Positions 7,035 to 12,926 of a stretch of 12,926 nucleotides of DNA are shown piece after piece. The position numbers and the translations under genes are program-made. How positions within the stretch are numbered: position 1 is the stretch's first letter; every line of letters starts with the position of its first letter. The stretch comes from an uncultured Lachnospiraceae bacterium (lineage in GTDB: Bacteria; Bacillota; Clostridia; Lachnospirales; Lachnospiraceae), in NCBI GenBank assembly GCA_947591115.1, contig CANQCX010000035.1, positions 1 through 12,926 on the forward strand, written 5' to 3'. The notes below the pieces were generated by a model, which had not been told where the DNA came from, did not search any database, and saw nothing but the letters and a program-made list of their open reading frames with translations.

Positions 7035-8060
7035 TTAACTGTGGAAAAACTTCCTCCATGCAATCAGTCCGGTTCCCCATCCCGCAACGATCAACAGCAG
7101 CAGATATTGCAGAATGTCCGTTGGATCGGAAGTCGGCGTGATTGGCGCCGGTTCCGGAATCTTCTCATTCACAACCGTTAATTCTGCAATGGCGCCGCTG
7201 TCCTTTTTATAAATACCCTGATCCAGCTGCAGCGTTCCGGCCGTTTCTACCGTAAATTCATACGGTGTATCATCTAATACATATCCCTCCGGCGCCTTTG
7301 TTTCTACGAAACGATAGGTTCCATACGGCAGCGCTTCTATCACAATCTGACCAAAAGAATTCGTGGTCAGCGCCTCGGACATCGTCTTCCAATAGTATGC
7401 TCCGCCTTCATCTCTTTCCCATTTTGCATCGGAAAGCGCCTCGGATTCCGCAAGTTCATACTGTTTCTTTTGAAAAAGGAACACGGCTCCCTGTAATGCC
7501 TGACCGTCAGAATTGGTTTTATTTAAAATGACTGCAGAAAACCGCTCTACAGCAAATTTGGCTTCCAGCGTCTGCTCCCAGCTGCCTGATTTCTCTTCTT
7601 CCTTTGAGACACATGCAAGAAGCGGCTGAATTCGAAAAGTTATATCCTGATCCTGTACTGCGCTCTGTACCACTAAATACAATTTATGTAAAGAAACTCC
7701 CGTAAAACGGGCATTTCCACTTTCATCAATTTTTGCGGTTTTTCCCTCTAAGAAAGCGGACTGCGCGTAAAGCTGTAAGATTTCCGCCGTCTGCTGCACT
7801 TTTTCCGATGTTCCAAGAGACGTAAGATCCGCGCCGCTTTGCGCAAATTCCGGAGTAAATTCATAAACCCCTTCCTGTTCCTCTGCAACCTCATACAACT
7901 CCATTACAATTCCATTTGCATCAGAATCCACATGGATGTTAAGCGTTCCTCTCTGATTGGCGTTGGATTCCGCCGCCTCCGTTCTTCCCGGGAAACAGCA
8001 AACCACGATTGAAAGAAATAACATCATTACCGCGAAACTTTTTAAATAATAAGATTTCAT
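7035..8060 (-). CDS. Ancillary (probably basal) pilin with Cna-B/SpaA domain
   Basis: A 341-residue secreted surface protein. Residues 1 to about 30 are a Sec signal peptide (hydrophobic core AVMMLFLSIVV, likely cleavage near TEA-A). A poorly recognised N-terminal region (about 36-170) is followed by a Cna-B/SpaA-type domain (about 172-300). Its E-box is YRFVETKAPEGY (249-260) with E253, the usual catalyst of internal isopeptide bonds. The C-terminus has a proline-rich linker, a hydrophobic segment (about 316-334) and a short basic tail, the layout of a sorting signal, but there is no LPxTG. The only candidate is TPTSDPTD (308-315). The real start is 8060, where ATG overlaps the sortase stop as ATGA and follows GAGGGAG. 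The in-frame extension to 8180 lies inside the sortase. Small size and last place in the operon suggest a wall-linking base subunit (inference). Confidence 0.82.
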   Translation of the reverse strand: MKSYYLKSFAVMMLFLSIVVCCFPGRTEAAESNANQRGTLNIHVDSDANGIVMELYEVAEEQEGVYEFTPEFAQSGADLTSLGTSEKVQQTAEILQLYAQSAFLEGKTAKIDESGNARFTGVSLHKLYLVVQSAVQDQDITFRIQPLLACVSKEEEKSGSWEQTLEAKFAVERFSAVILNKTNSDGQALQGAVFLFQKKQYELAESEALSDAKWERDEGGAYYWKTMSEALTTNSFGQIVIEALPYGTYRFVETKAPEGYVLDDTPYEFTVETAGTLQLDQGIYKKDSGAIAELTVVNEKIPEPAPITPTSDPTDILQYLLLLIVAGWGTGLIAWRKFFHS

Positions 8061-8938
8061 GCGCGCTCCCTCGCAAACTTTTTCTTTTTGACCGGCAGAA
8101 ACAAAATCAGTAAAACAATTGCTATCACTATCATCAATCCTATCACGCTCCAAAAACCAACAACCGCTCCAAGCGGCCACCCCGCCTGCTCTGGCACATC
8201 CGAAGGTGGCATGGGATATTCGGCGTCCTGCGTTTCGGGATCGTACGGGGTCGTATACGGAATCCGCGTACCGCGCACAAGAAGACGGTGGTCATTGACC
8301 CCATAAGGCGTACAGGTTAAAAGCGTAACATAATCTTCCCCCTGTACAATCTGAATTTCTTCGTCTTCCGCCGGCTCTACAACTTTCGTCTGATCCACCC
8401 GGTATGCCAGAATACGATCTAAAACATGGATGTAAAACACATCTCCCGGTACAAGCCGGTCAATATTGGTAAACAATTCCGCAGTCGGAAGTCCTGTATG
8501 TCCAGCCAAAACGGAATGCGTGCTTTCCCCTCCGATTGGGAGAGAGGTTCCTTCCATATGACCGATTCCCATTTGCAGCGCTTCTTCCGAAGTTCCATGA
8601 AAAATAGGAAGATAGATCTCCAGCTTGGGAATATCCACATAACCAAGCGCATCGGTTACGGCAAGCAAATCTCCGTAGCGAACCGATGATGCTGCATCGG
8701 AACCGCCTTGTGCAAGCGAAGCATTGTAATCCTGCGCCTCTTTTTCCAGATCTGCGATTTCAGAGGCATCCAGATTCTGTGTGATGTCATCATAAGCGGC
8801 AATCTCTACTCTGGAAGTATAAAGAAAAATCCAATTACTGACGGTTGGGTACAGATAAATTCCGATTCCCGTCAGAAAAAGCAGAAAGATTACCACATAC
8901 GGCAGTCTGTTTTTTATCCGCTTTTTTCTATCTGTCAT
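8057..8938 (-). CDS. srtC: Class C sortase (pilus polymerase), second copy
   Basis: A membrane transpeptidase that cuts pilin sorting signals and joins subunits through a pilin lysine. Of 293 residues, an N-terminal transmembrane helix lies at about 13-33 and a C-terminal one at about 258-281, the two-anchor topology of class C. The catalytic triad is H147 (LAGHTGLP), C209 (TLLTCTPYG) and R218 (NDHRLLVRG). DIPKLEIYLPIFHGT (102-116) and HMEGTSLPIGG (127-137) are class C landmarks. The stretch after YNAS (71-74), where pilus sortases usually carry a DPW/DPF lid motif, has none. The start at 8938 is chosen because AGGGGAAG lies 4 nt upstream, just after the previous sortase stop. The longer in-frame start at 9004 would sit inside that sortase. 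The stop overlaps the next start as ATGA. Confidence 0.92.
   Translation of the reverse strand: MTDRKKRIKNRLPYVVIFLLFLTGIGIYLYPTVSNWIFLYTSRVEIAAYDDITQNLDASEIADLEKEAQDYNASLAQGGSDAASSVRYGDLLAVTDALGYVDIPKLEIYLPIFHGTSEEALQMGIGHMEGTSLPIGGESTHSVLAGHTGLPTAELFTNIDRLVPGDVFYIHVLDRILAYRVDQTKVVEPAEDEEIQIVQGEDYVTLLTCTPYGVNDHRLLVRGTRIPYTTPYDPETQDAEYPMPPSDVPEQAGWPLGAVVGFWSVIGLMIVIAIVLLILFLPVKKKKFARERA
8066..8072 (-). promoter_or_regulatory. Ribosome binding site of the ancillary pilin
   Basis: GAGGGAG on the minus strand lies 5 nt before the ATG at 8060 and inside the end of the second sortase gene. It decides the pilin start against the in-frame extension to 8180, which would lack a signal peptide at its N-terminus. 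Confidence 0.75.
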
Positions 8939-8942
8939 ACGG

Positions 8943-8950
8943 CTTCCCCT
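8943..8950 (-). promoter_or_regulatory. Ribosome binding site of the second sortase
   Basis: AGGGGAAG on the minus strand overlaps the stop codon of the preceding sortase and lies 4 nt before ATG at 8938. This supports the shorter 293-residue protein over one starting at 9004. Confidence 0.65.
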
Positions 8951-9770
8951 ATTTTTTCTTAACACGTACCAGAAAATATCCCAAAAAATACTGAATGAAC
9001 GCAACCACCAGAATTATGATTACCGGAAGCAGCTGGCGTAAGATTTCCCTGTTCCGGTACTCTTTTGCCGTCGAAGGAAGAAAAGAAGTATGACTCAATT
9101 CTCCATAAGGAACCCGTTCGCCGTGGACTAAAAGCCGTTTATCGTTAATTCCGTACGGGGTACAGGTCAGCAGCGTAACACAGTCCCGGTTCGTCTTAAT
9201 ATACAAACTTTCCGCCATATCCGGCATTACCATCTCAATCTGATTGACCTTATAAGCCAAAACACGATCCAGCGTATGAATGTAAAAGAGATCTCCCTCT
9301 TTCATCCGGTCCAGATTCGTAAGCATTTCAGCCGTCGGAAACCCCGTATGACCTGCAATCACACTGTGCGTATTGATTCCGCCAATGGGAATTGATGTGT
9401 TTTCCAGACATCCGCATCCTTTTTTCAGAATCTCGTCAGTCGTTCCGTAATAAACCGGTAAATACACATGAATCGATGGGATATCCAGATAACTGACCAC
9501 GTCTTTCGTAATCCTCAGCTTTTTTGCATCCGTATCAGCCACCTGCCCATTGTACAACGCCGCATTATATGCTTCCGCTTCCTTAATCTGAAGTTCCAGC
9601 TCACTATCCGGCATTTCCTGAACAGTTTCCTCGTATTCGGCAATCTTGGAATCCGTTGTAATCAGCAAAACCAGATTTCCGATAAACGGATACAAAAACA
9701 CTGCTACGCCTGTAAAATAAAGCAGTGAAATCAATACCAGCGGCCATTTTGCTTTCTTCCGCCGCCGCAT
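8949..9770 (-). CDS. srtC: Class C sortase (pilus polymerase), first copy
   Basis: A pilus-type sortase of 273 residues counted from ATG at 9770. An in-frame GTG at 9776 gives 275 residues, and the numbering here uses that GTG as residue 1. It has an N-terminal transmembrane helix at about 11-32 and a C-terminal one at about 248-270. The catalytic set is H143 (IAGHTGFP), C205 (TLLTCTPYG) and R214 (NDKRLLVHG). No DPW/DPF lid is found after YNAALYNG (70-77). Where the other copy and most relatives read GxGHxEGTSLP, this one reads GCGCLENTSIP (120-130), replacing the usual His with Cys and adding C121. ATG at 9770 lies 2 nt after the backbone stop with AAGGT 8 nt upstream. The GTG would overlap that stop by 4 nt but be only 2 nt from the ribosome site. 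Working with the second sortase, it probably polymerises the LPGTG backbone. Confidence 0.92.
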   Translation of the reverse strand: MRRRKKAKWPLVLISLLYFTGVAVFLYPFIGNLVLLITTDSKIAEYEETVQEMPDSELELQIKEAEAYNAALYNGQVADTDAKKLRITKDVVSYLDIPSIHVYLPVYYGTTDEILKKGCGCLENTSIPIGGINTHSVIAGHTGFPTAEMLTNLDRMKEGDLFYIHTLDRVLAYKVNQIEMVMPDMAESLYIKTNRDCVTLLTCTPYGINDKRLLVHGERVPYGELSHTSFLPSTAKEYRNREILRQLLPVIIILVVAFIQYFLGYFLVRVKKK

Positions 9771-9772
9771 TC

Positions 9773-11263
9773 TCACTTACCTTCATCTGCATGTCTTCTT
9801 TTTAAAAAGAAGAACAGCATTCCTCCTGCAAGCAGTACAATGCCTATTCCAACGATCTGAAAGATTCGTGTTCCGATTCCACCGGTTCCCGGAAGAACAG
9901 ATCCCGGAATGTTTTCTACTTTTACAGTTCCGTCCTCTCCCGGACCTCCGGAATAGGTAAACTTTCCGTTGAATTCGAAAGAACTCCCGTCCGTGGAAGC
10001 AGTTATGGTAATGGTCATATCCGCATGCTTATGATATCCGTGCGGCGCTGTGGTTTCCTCCAAAATATAGGTTCCCGGAGCCAGATCTTTAAAGGAAATG
10101 TTGCCGTCGCCCTTTGTTGTCTGCGGCTCTCCGACCGGATCCCCCTTTTCGCCCTGATTATCTTTATAGAGCGTAAACGCTGCACCGCTTAGTGGAACAT
10201 CCGAGCCCTGATACTTAAATACCTTAAGTTGTGCCGTATAAACTTTAACCTCATCATCCAATTCGCCTTCTCCTTTTCCGGTAGAAAACTCATTGGAAAA
10301 TTTCAGCGTTCCTTCATTCGGGTTTCCCCCCGTACCGATGACTGCATTGCTGTTAACAACCGCTCCAAACGTAATCTTGACTGGTTGATTCTCATTATTC
10401 AGTACATAGCTGTCTGCAAACGTTACCTTAAATGTAAAGTCTTCGCCCTCGTCGTCCGTGTCGTCTGTATCCAATACCCATGTAGCCGCACTTGCCGTTA
10501 CTTCACTGTCAGCAACATAAACCTTTACTTTTTCGCCGTCTGCCGCCGTATCATTATTAAATGTAAGACCTTCACTCAGCTTATCCATTACCGTGAAGTC
10601 CGTTTCCAGCTCCTTTACCTCCGATCCGTAAGCAGGAATATGGGTCTCTAGCTGATAATGTACAATATCCTTCTCTCCTGCCACTGCCGTATTTCCTGTG
10701 GAAGAAACCGCCCCATCCGTGGTTTCGTTGACGTCAAGAATTTTCTTATCAAAATCAATATCCGAGGCCTTTGCCGTTAAAGGTACATCTTCATCGGTTA
10801 CGCTTGCCAAAATAGGCGACAAGATTTCCGGTCCCTTCCCAATAACCAGATAATATCCCGGATCCAGAGAAACCTGAGTGCCTGCAGCAATATTGCTCTG
10901 TACCGCTAATGCACCGGAAATTTTTCCTTCCAGTTCTTTTGCAAGTTCTATCTTCTCACCGGATGGTAAAGTATTATCTACCTCTTTGCTGGATTTTGTC
11001 TTCCACAACAACGCCTTATTTCCATCCCGCTTTGCCTCCAAAACATCGGAAAAAGCAGTTTCCGGAGTAAAGTAAAAACTGTCCTCCCCCTCATCTTGCA
11101 CTGCTTTGGCAACCAGATAAAAATCATATGTTGCGCCGCTTGGGTCAGCCGGAGTCGTCACATTTTTCTTTGCAAGGTCCGCCGCCTTTGCAACCTTTGC
11201 CGGAACCAGTGTGATTAAGAGCAACAGAACCAGAATCCCCAAACTTACTACTTTCTTTTTCAT
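9773..11263 (-). CDS. Major (backbone) pilin, FimA-type with isopeptide D2 and Cna-B domains, LPGTG anchor
   Basis: A 496-residue shaft subunit of a sortase-built pilus. Residues 1 to about 27 are a Sec signal peptide ending AKA. An N-terminal domain (about 30-165) is followed by a domain like the FimA-type isopeptide D2 domain (about 168-345), with DFDKKI, VHYQLETHIPAY and DKLSEGLTF. A C-terminal Cna-B domain (about 345-455) has E-box YILEETTAPHGY (399-410) with E403. Then come LPGTG (457-461), a hydrophobic stretch (about 468-487) and an FFFLKRR tail. The classic YPK pilin motif is absent. K165 in VPLTAKAS stands at the same domain boundary and is the best candidate for the lysine joined to the next subunit, while K173/K174 are candidates for an internal isopeptide bond (inference). 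The start at 11263 follows AAAGGAGA with 7-nt spacing. The open frame to 11410 overlaps the upstream pilin. Confidence 0.92.
   Translation of the reverse strand: MKKKVVSLGILVLLLLITLVPAKVAKAADLAKKNVTTPADPSGATYDFYLVAKAVQDEGEDSFYFTPETAFSDVLEAKRDGNKALLWKTKSSKEVDNTLPSGEKIELAKELEGKISGALAVQSNIAAGTQVSLDPGYYLVIGKGPEILSPILASVTDEDVPLTAKASDIDFDKKILDVNETTDGAVSSTGNTAVAGEKDIVHYQLETHIPAYGSEVKELETDFTVMDKLSEGLTFNNDTAADGEKVKVYVADSEVTASAATWVLDTDDTDDEGEDFTFKVTFADSYVLNNENQPVKITFGAVVNSNAVIGTGGNPNEGTLKFSNEFSTGKGEGELDDEVKVYTAQLKVFKYQGSDVPLSGAAFTLYKDNQGEKGDPVGEPQTTKGDGNISFKDLAPGTYILEETTAPHGYHKHADMTITITASTDGSSFEFNGKFTYSGGPGEDGTVKVENIPGSVLPGTGGIGTRIFQIVGIGIVLLAGGMLFFFLKRRHADEGK
9779..9784 (-). promoter_or_regulatory. 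Ribosome binding site of the first sortase
   Basis: GAAGGT on the minus strand lies within the last codons of the backbone pilin. It is 8 nt before ATG at 9770 but only 2 nt before GTG at 9776, which favours the ATG. The match to the anti-Shine-Dalgarno sequence is modest, consistent with sortase being made in smaller amounts than pilin. Confidence 0.5.
9794..9813 (-). repeat. 20-bp perfect palindrome at the end of the backbone pilin gene
   Basis: TCTTCTTTTTAAAAAGAAGA is a perfect inverted repeat lying within the codons for the FFFLKRR tail, 24 nt before the first sortase start. As RNA it could form an A/U-rich stem of about 8 bp. It may be a by-product of the Phe-Lys-Arg coding run, or it may affect message stability between the pilin and sortase genes. 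Confidence 0.4.
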
Positions 11264-11270
11264 TTTTCTC

Positions 11271-11278
11271 TCTCCTTT
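11271..11278 (-). promoter_or_regulatory. Ribosome binding site of the backbone pilin
   Basis: AAAGGAGA on the minus strand overlaps the stop codon (TAA) of the upstream pilin and lies 7 nt before ATG at 11263. It is the strongest ribosome site in the pilus operon, fitting the most abundant subunit, and rules out the open frame extending to 11410. Confidence 0.75.
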
Positions 11279-12926
11279 ATCTATGTTTTTTTGCACGATA
11301 TAAAGCGGAAACTCCCGAAAAAATCCATGCAATTCCCGAAATGGAAAGTGCAGCGGTTCCCAATAATACACAGACCCACATTGGAGATTTTTCTCCCTCG
11401 CCCCCTGCATCCGGTAAGACGATTTCAGGTCTCATCCGCGTATTGGTAATTACATTTTTAGAATCAGAAAAACCGTCGTCCGGATCTTCCTGTGTGTATG
11501 TGACTTTAAATTTCTCATCAAACCGCTGTTTCTCCTGATCGATCAACGTGTGCTCGTCCGTATCATATTCCAGCACACGATACTGATATGGATTGCCGTC
11601 ATCATCTCTTTGTTCCAAGCCGCTGATGGTCTTTTTCCATTCATCTGCTGCCGTTAAAGTAAATATTTTACCCGGTACCTCAAGCCAACCGGTCCCTTCC
11701 GTTTTACGCTGAAGCTGACAGGCAATTTCCGTATACGTATCTTCAAACCCTTTCATATCCCAACGTTTCTCAATCTGCAGCGAAACGGTTCCCCTGTTTT
11801 GAAATTCGTAGGAATACTCGGTATCAGCCTTTGCGATTACCCCACTGACAGATCTGGAGTCCTGATCCACACCATCCCGTATGGAATCTTCTTTATCCTC
11901 GACGGTACGCTCTCCCGAAACAACCTTATCCAAAACACTATGATCGGTCGGCAGAAGTTCATGAATGGTAAATTCCGTACCTGCCGGAATACCGGTAATG
12001 ACTTCCTCCTCTCCAACTTGTAAGGTAAACGGTCCCATGTTTACCTCTTCCGTCGTCTCCAATCCGATTCCGCCCACATTGTAAAAGGAAACGTAAAACG
12101 TATAGCTTCCCGTAAGCGGATTGCTCTTTATAGACTGCGCCTTTTTGATCTTTAAAGAACCTGTTTTTACCGTATTGGTATATACCACTTTTAGCTTTGT
12201 GGCGGTAACCACCAGATCGTCCGGCGTCTCATACGAACGGAAGACAATCGTTGGTTTCTCCGGCTGGGTTCCGTCATATGCATTTTGCAGTTTCTTTCCA
12301 TCCATACTGCCGAATTGTACGGTTTCTGTACGGTCGTCGTCTATTGCCGTCCCTGCCACATTCCGGAGTGAGGAAATCGCACCGTTCGTTACCAGATTCC
12401 CTTCTGCAAACGAGGTTACCGGTTTTCCGCTTTCGTACAGCGTCCATTTCGTATCAAACAGCGCCTTTTGATCTGTTGTTAAATCTTCGTTTAAATAAAT
12501 GTAGCTGCCGCGGCGGAACTGGTCCACAAATGTCACGGTTTCATGGTTTTTCAGAAAGAATTCGCTTTCGTTTCCAATCGTCCGGGTGTGGTCATCCCCA
12601 TCCTCATCCTTTGTTGCATTGTCTGTGGTATAGATTGCTCCGGTAACGTTTTCCAGCTGTCCGCTTGTTGCCGAACCATAATCCGCAATCTCATACTGCT
12701 TTTTCACAAATCCGGTATCTTCTCCGCGACTGGTTTCCGGCTGGAAGATAAAATCATTCAGATAAATGCTGACCGGATCATCGTATTGGAAACTGATACT
12801 CTGAACCTTCGTTTCATCAAATCCATCCTGTTTACTCAGCTTATCGAGAAGAACCCGTACCTGAATCCATTGCTTCGCCGACAGATCCGGGATTCCCAGC
12901 AGCCGTCCTCCGTTTAGAAATCCTCC
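11277..12926 (-). CDS. Large pilin/adhesin (probable tip subunit) with LPDAG sorting signal, N-terminus beyond window
   Basis: Only the last 549 residues are visible. The frame stays open to the right-hand edge, so the start and signal peptide lie outside. Positions count from the window edge. Residues 1 to about 65 end a beta-rich jelly-roll-like domain (WIQVRVLLDKL, then VSIYLNDFIFQP) that resembles carbohydrate-binding folds. An unassigned region (about 74-250) is followed by a DUF5979/Cna-B-like beta domain (about 254-375) and a Cna-B-like domain (about 380-495) with RVLEYD in the E-box position. LPDAG (504-508) replaces LPxTG and is followed by a hydrophobic segment and a basic RAKKHR end. 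First place in the operon, size and multi-domain make-up fit a tip adhesin, as in other Gram-positive pilus operons. The ligand is unknown. The stop is 13 nt before the backbone start. Confidence 0.85.
   Translation of the reverse strand, partial: GGFLNGGRLLGIPDLSAKQWIQVRVLLDKLSKQDGFDETKVQSISFQYDDPVSIYLNDFIFQPETSRGEDTGFVKKQYEIADYGSATSGQLENVTGAIYTTDNATKDEDGDDHTRTIGNESEFFLKNHETVTFVDQFRRGSYIYLNEDLTTDQKALFDTKWTLYESGKPVTSFAEGNLVTNGAISSLRNVAGTAIDDDRTETVQFGSMDGKKLQNAYDGTQPEKPTIVFRSYETPDDLVVTATKLKVVYTNTVKTGSLKIKKAQSIKSNPLTGSYTFYVSFYNVGGIGLETTEEVNMGPFTLQVGEEEVITGIPAGTEFTIHELLPTDHSVLDKVVSGERTVEDKEDSIRDGVDQDSRSVSGVIAKADTEYSYEFQNRGTVSLQIEKRWDMKGFEDTYTEIACQLQRKTEGTGWLEVPGKIFTLTAADEWKKTISGLEQRDDDGNPYQYRVLEYDTDEHTLIDQEKQRFDEKFKVTYTQEDPDDGFSDSKNVITNTRMRPEIVLPDAGGEGEKSPMWVCVLLGTAALSISGIAWIFSGVSALYRAKKHR

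Noticed and set aside
7990..8010. Possible lipoprotein signal (VVCC) in the ancillary pilin
   Set aside because: The residues before the Cys do not fit a lipobox, because Val stands where Gly, Ala or Ser is needed. A TEA-A cleavage site fits better.
8061..8180. Longer N-terminus of the ancillary pilin
   Set aside because: The extra 40 codons lie inside the second sortase gene and would bury the signal peptide. The ATGA overlap with GAGGGAG explains the start at 8060.
9801..9807. T_TTA_AAA slippery heptamer in frame near the end of the backbone pilin gene
   Set aside because: A -1 slip would meet a stop after about five codons and would not fuse to the sortase, so it has no evident product. 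It follows from the Phe-Leu-Lys codons.
11264..11410. Longer N-terminus of the backbone pilin
   Set aside because: The extra 49 codons overlap the tip pilin end. The strong ribosome site and signal peptide place the start at 11263.
12543..12917. 124-codon plus-strand frame at the right edge
   Set aside because: It is antisense to the tip pilin, whose frame stays open to the window edge with plausible beta-domain sequence.

Overview
The window looks like chromosomal DNA of a Gram-positive, anaerobic, butyrate-forming member of the Clostridia, most likely a Lachnospiraceae gut species. The clues are a butyryl-CoA:acetate CoA-transferase very like those of the Roseburia/Anaerostipes/Coprococcus group, an LtaS-type polyglycerolphosphate synthase, a sortase-assembled pilus, strong AGGAGG ribosome sites and U-tract terminators. 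This placement rests on remembered family resemblance, not on a search.

Layout, left to right. (A) 98-1745, plus strand: the CoA-transferase gene is followed after 13 nt by a small CsoR-family metal-sensing repressor with a histidine-rich N-terminus, and then a strong terminator. (B) 1850-4022, plus strand: a short regulatory region with an 11-bp-period direct repeat precedes a monocistronic lipoteichoic-acid-synthase-like enzyme that carries an extra C-terminal IPT/TIG-like domain. A bidirectional terminator (4059-4116) separates it from the convergent genes to its right. (C) 6943-4115, minus strand: a three-gene operon from a clear promoter (TTGTTC-N17-TATAAT), consisting of type I signal peptidase (lepB), a cation diffusion facilitator with a manganese-like ligand set, and an Mrp/NBP35 iron-sulfur carrier ATPase. 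The last two overlap by 14 nt. (D) 12926-6977, minus strand: a complete-looking sortase pilus operon, cut at its 5' end by the window edge. The order is tip/adhesin pilin (LPDAG), backbone pilin (LPGTG), two tandem class C sortases, and a small ancillary pilin with a degenerate sorting signal. Junctions are +13 nt, +2 nt, +10 nt and a 4-nt ATGA overlap, and a perfect 9-bp-stem terminator closes the unit.

In D, the pilins are exported by Sec and their signal peptides are cut, plausibly by the LepB encoded next door. The two SrtC enzymes then join the backbone subunits, and tip and base subunits are added by their own sorting signals. Several longest-ORF starts in the pilus and mrp region are wrong. 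Ribosome sites, signal peptides and gene junctions place the real starts at 4963 (mrp), 8060 (ancillary pilin), 8938 (second sortase), 9770 (first sortase) and 11263 (backbone).

No tRNA, rRNA, CRISPR array, transposase, integrase or phage gene is visible, and no gene-free stretch exceeds about 200 nt. The most unusual points are three different sorting signals within one pilus operon, sortases without the classic DP-aromatic lid motif, a copper-type sensor attached to a butyrate gene, and the direct repeat ahead of the LTA synthase-like gene. I did not find a system with no known relatives.
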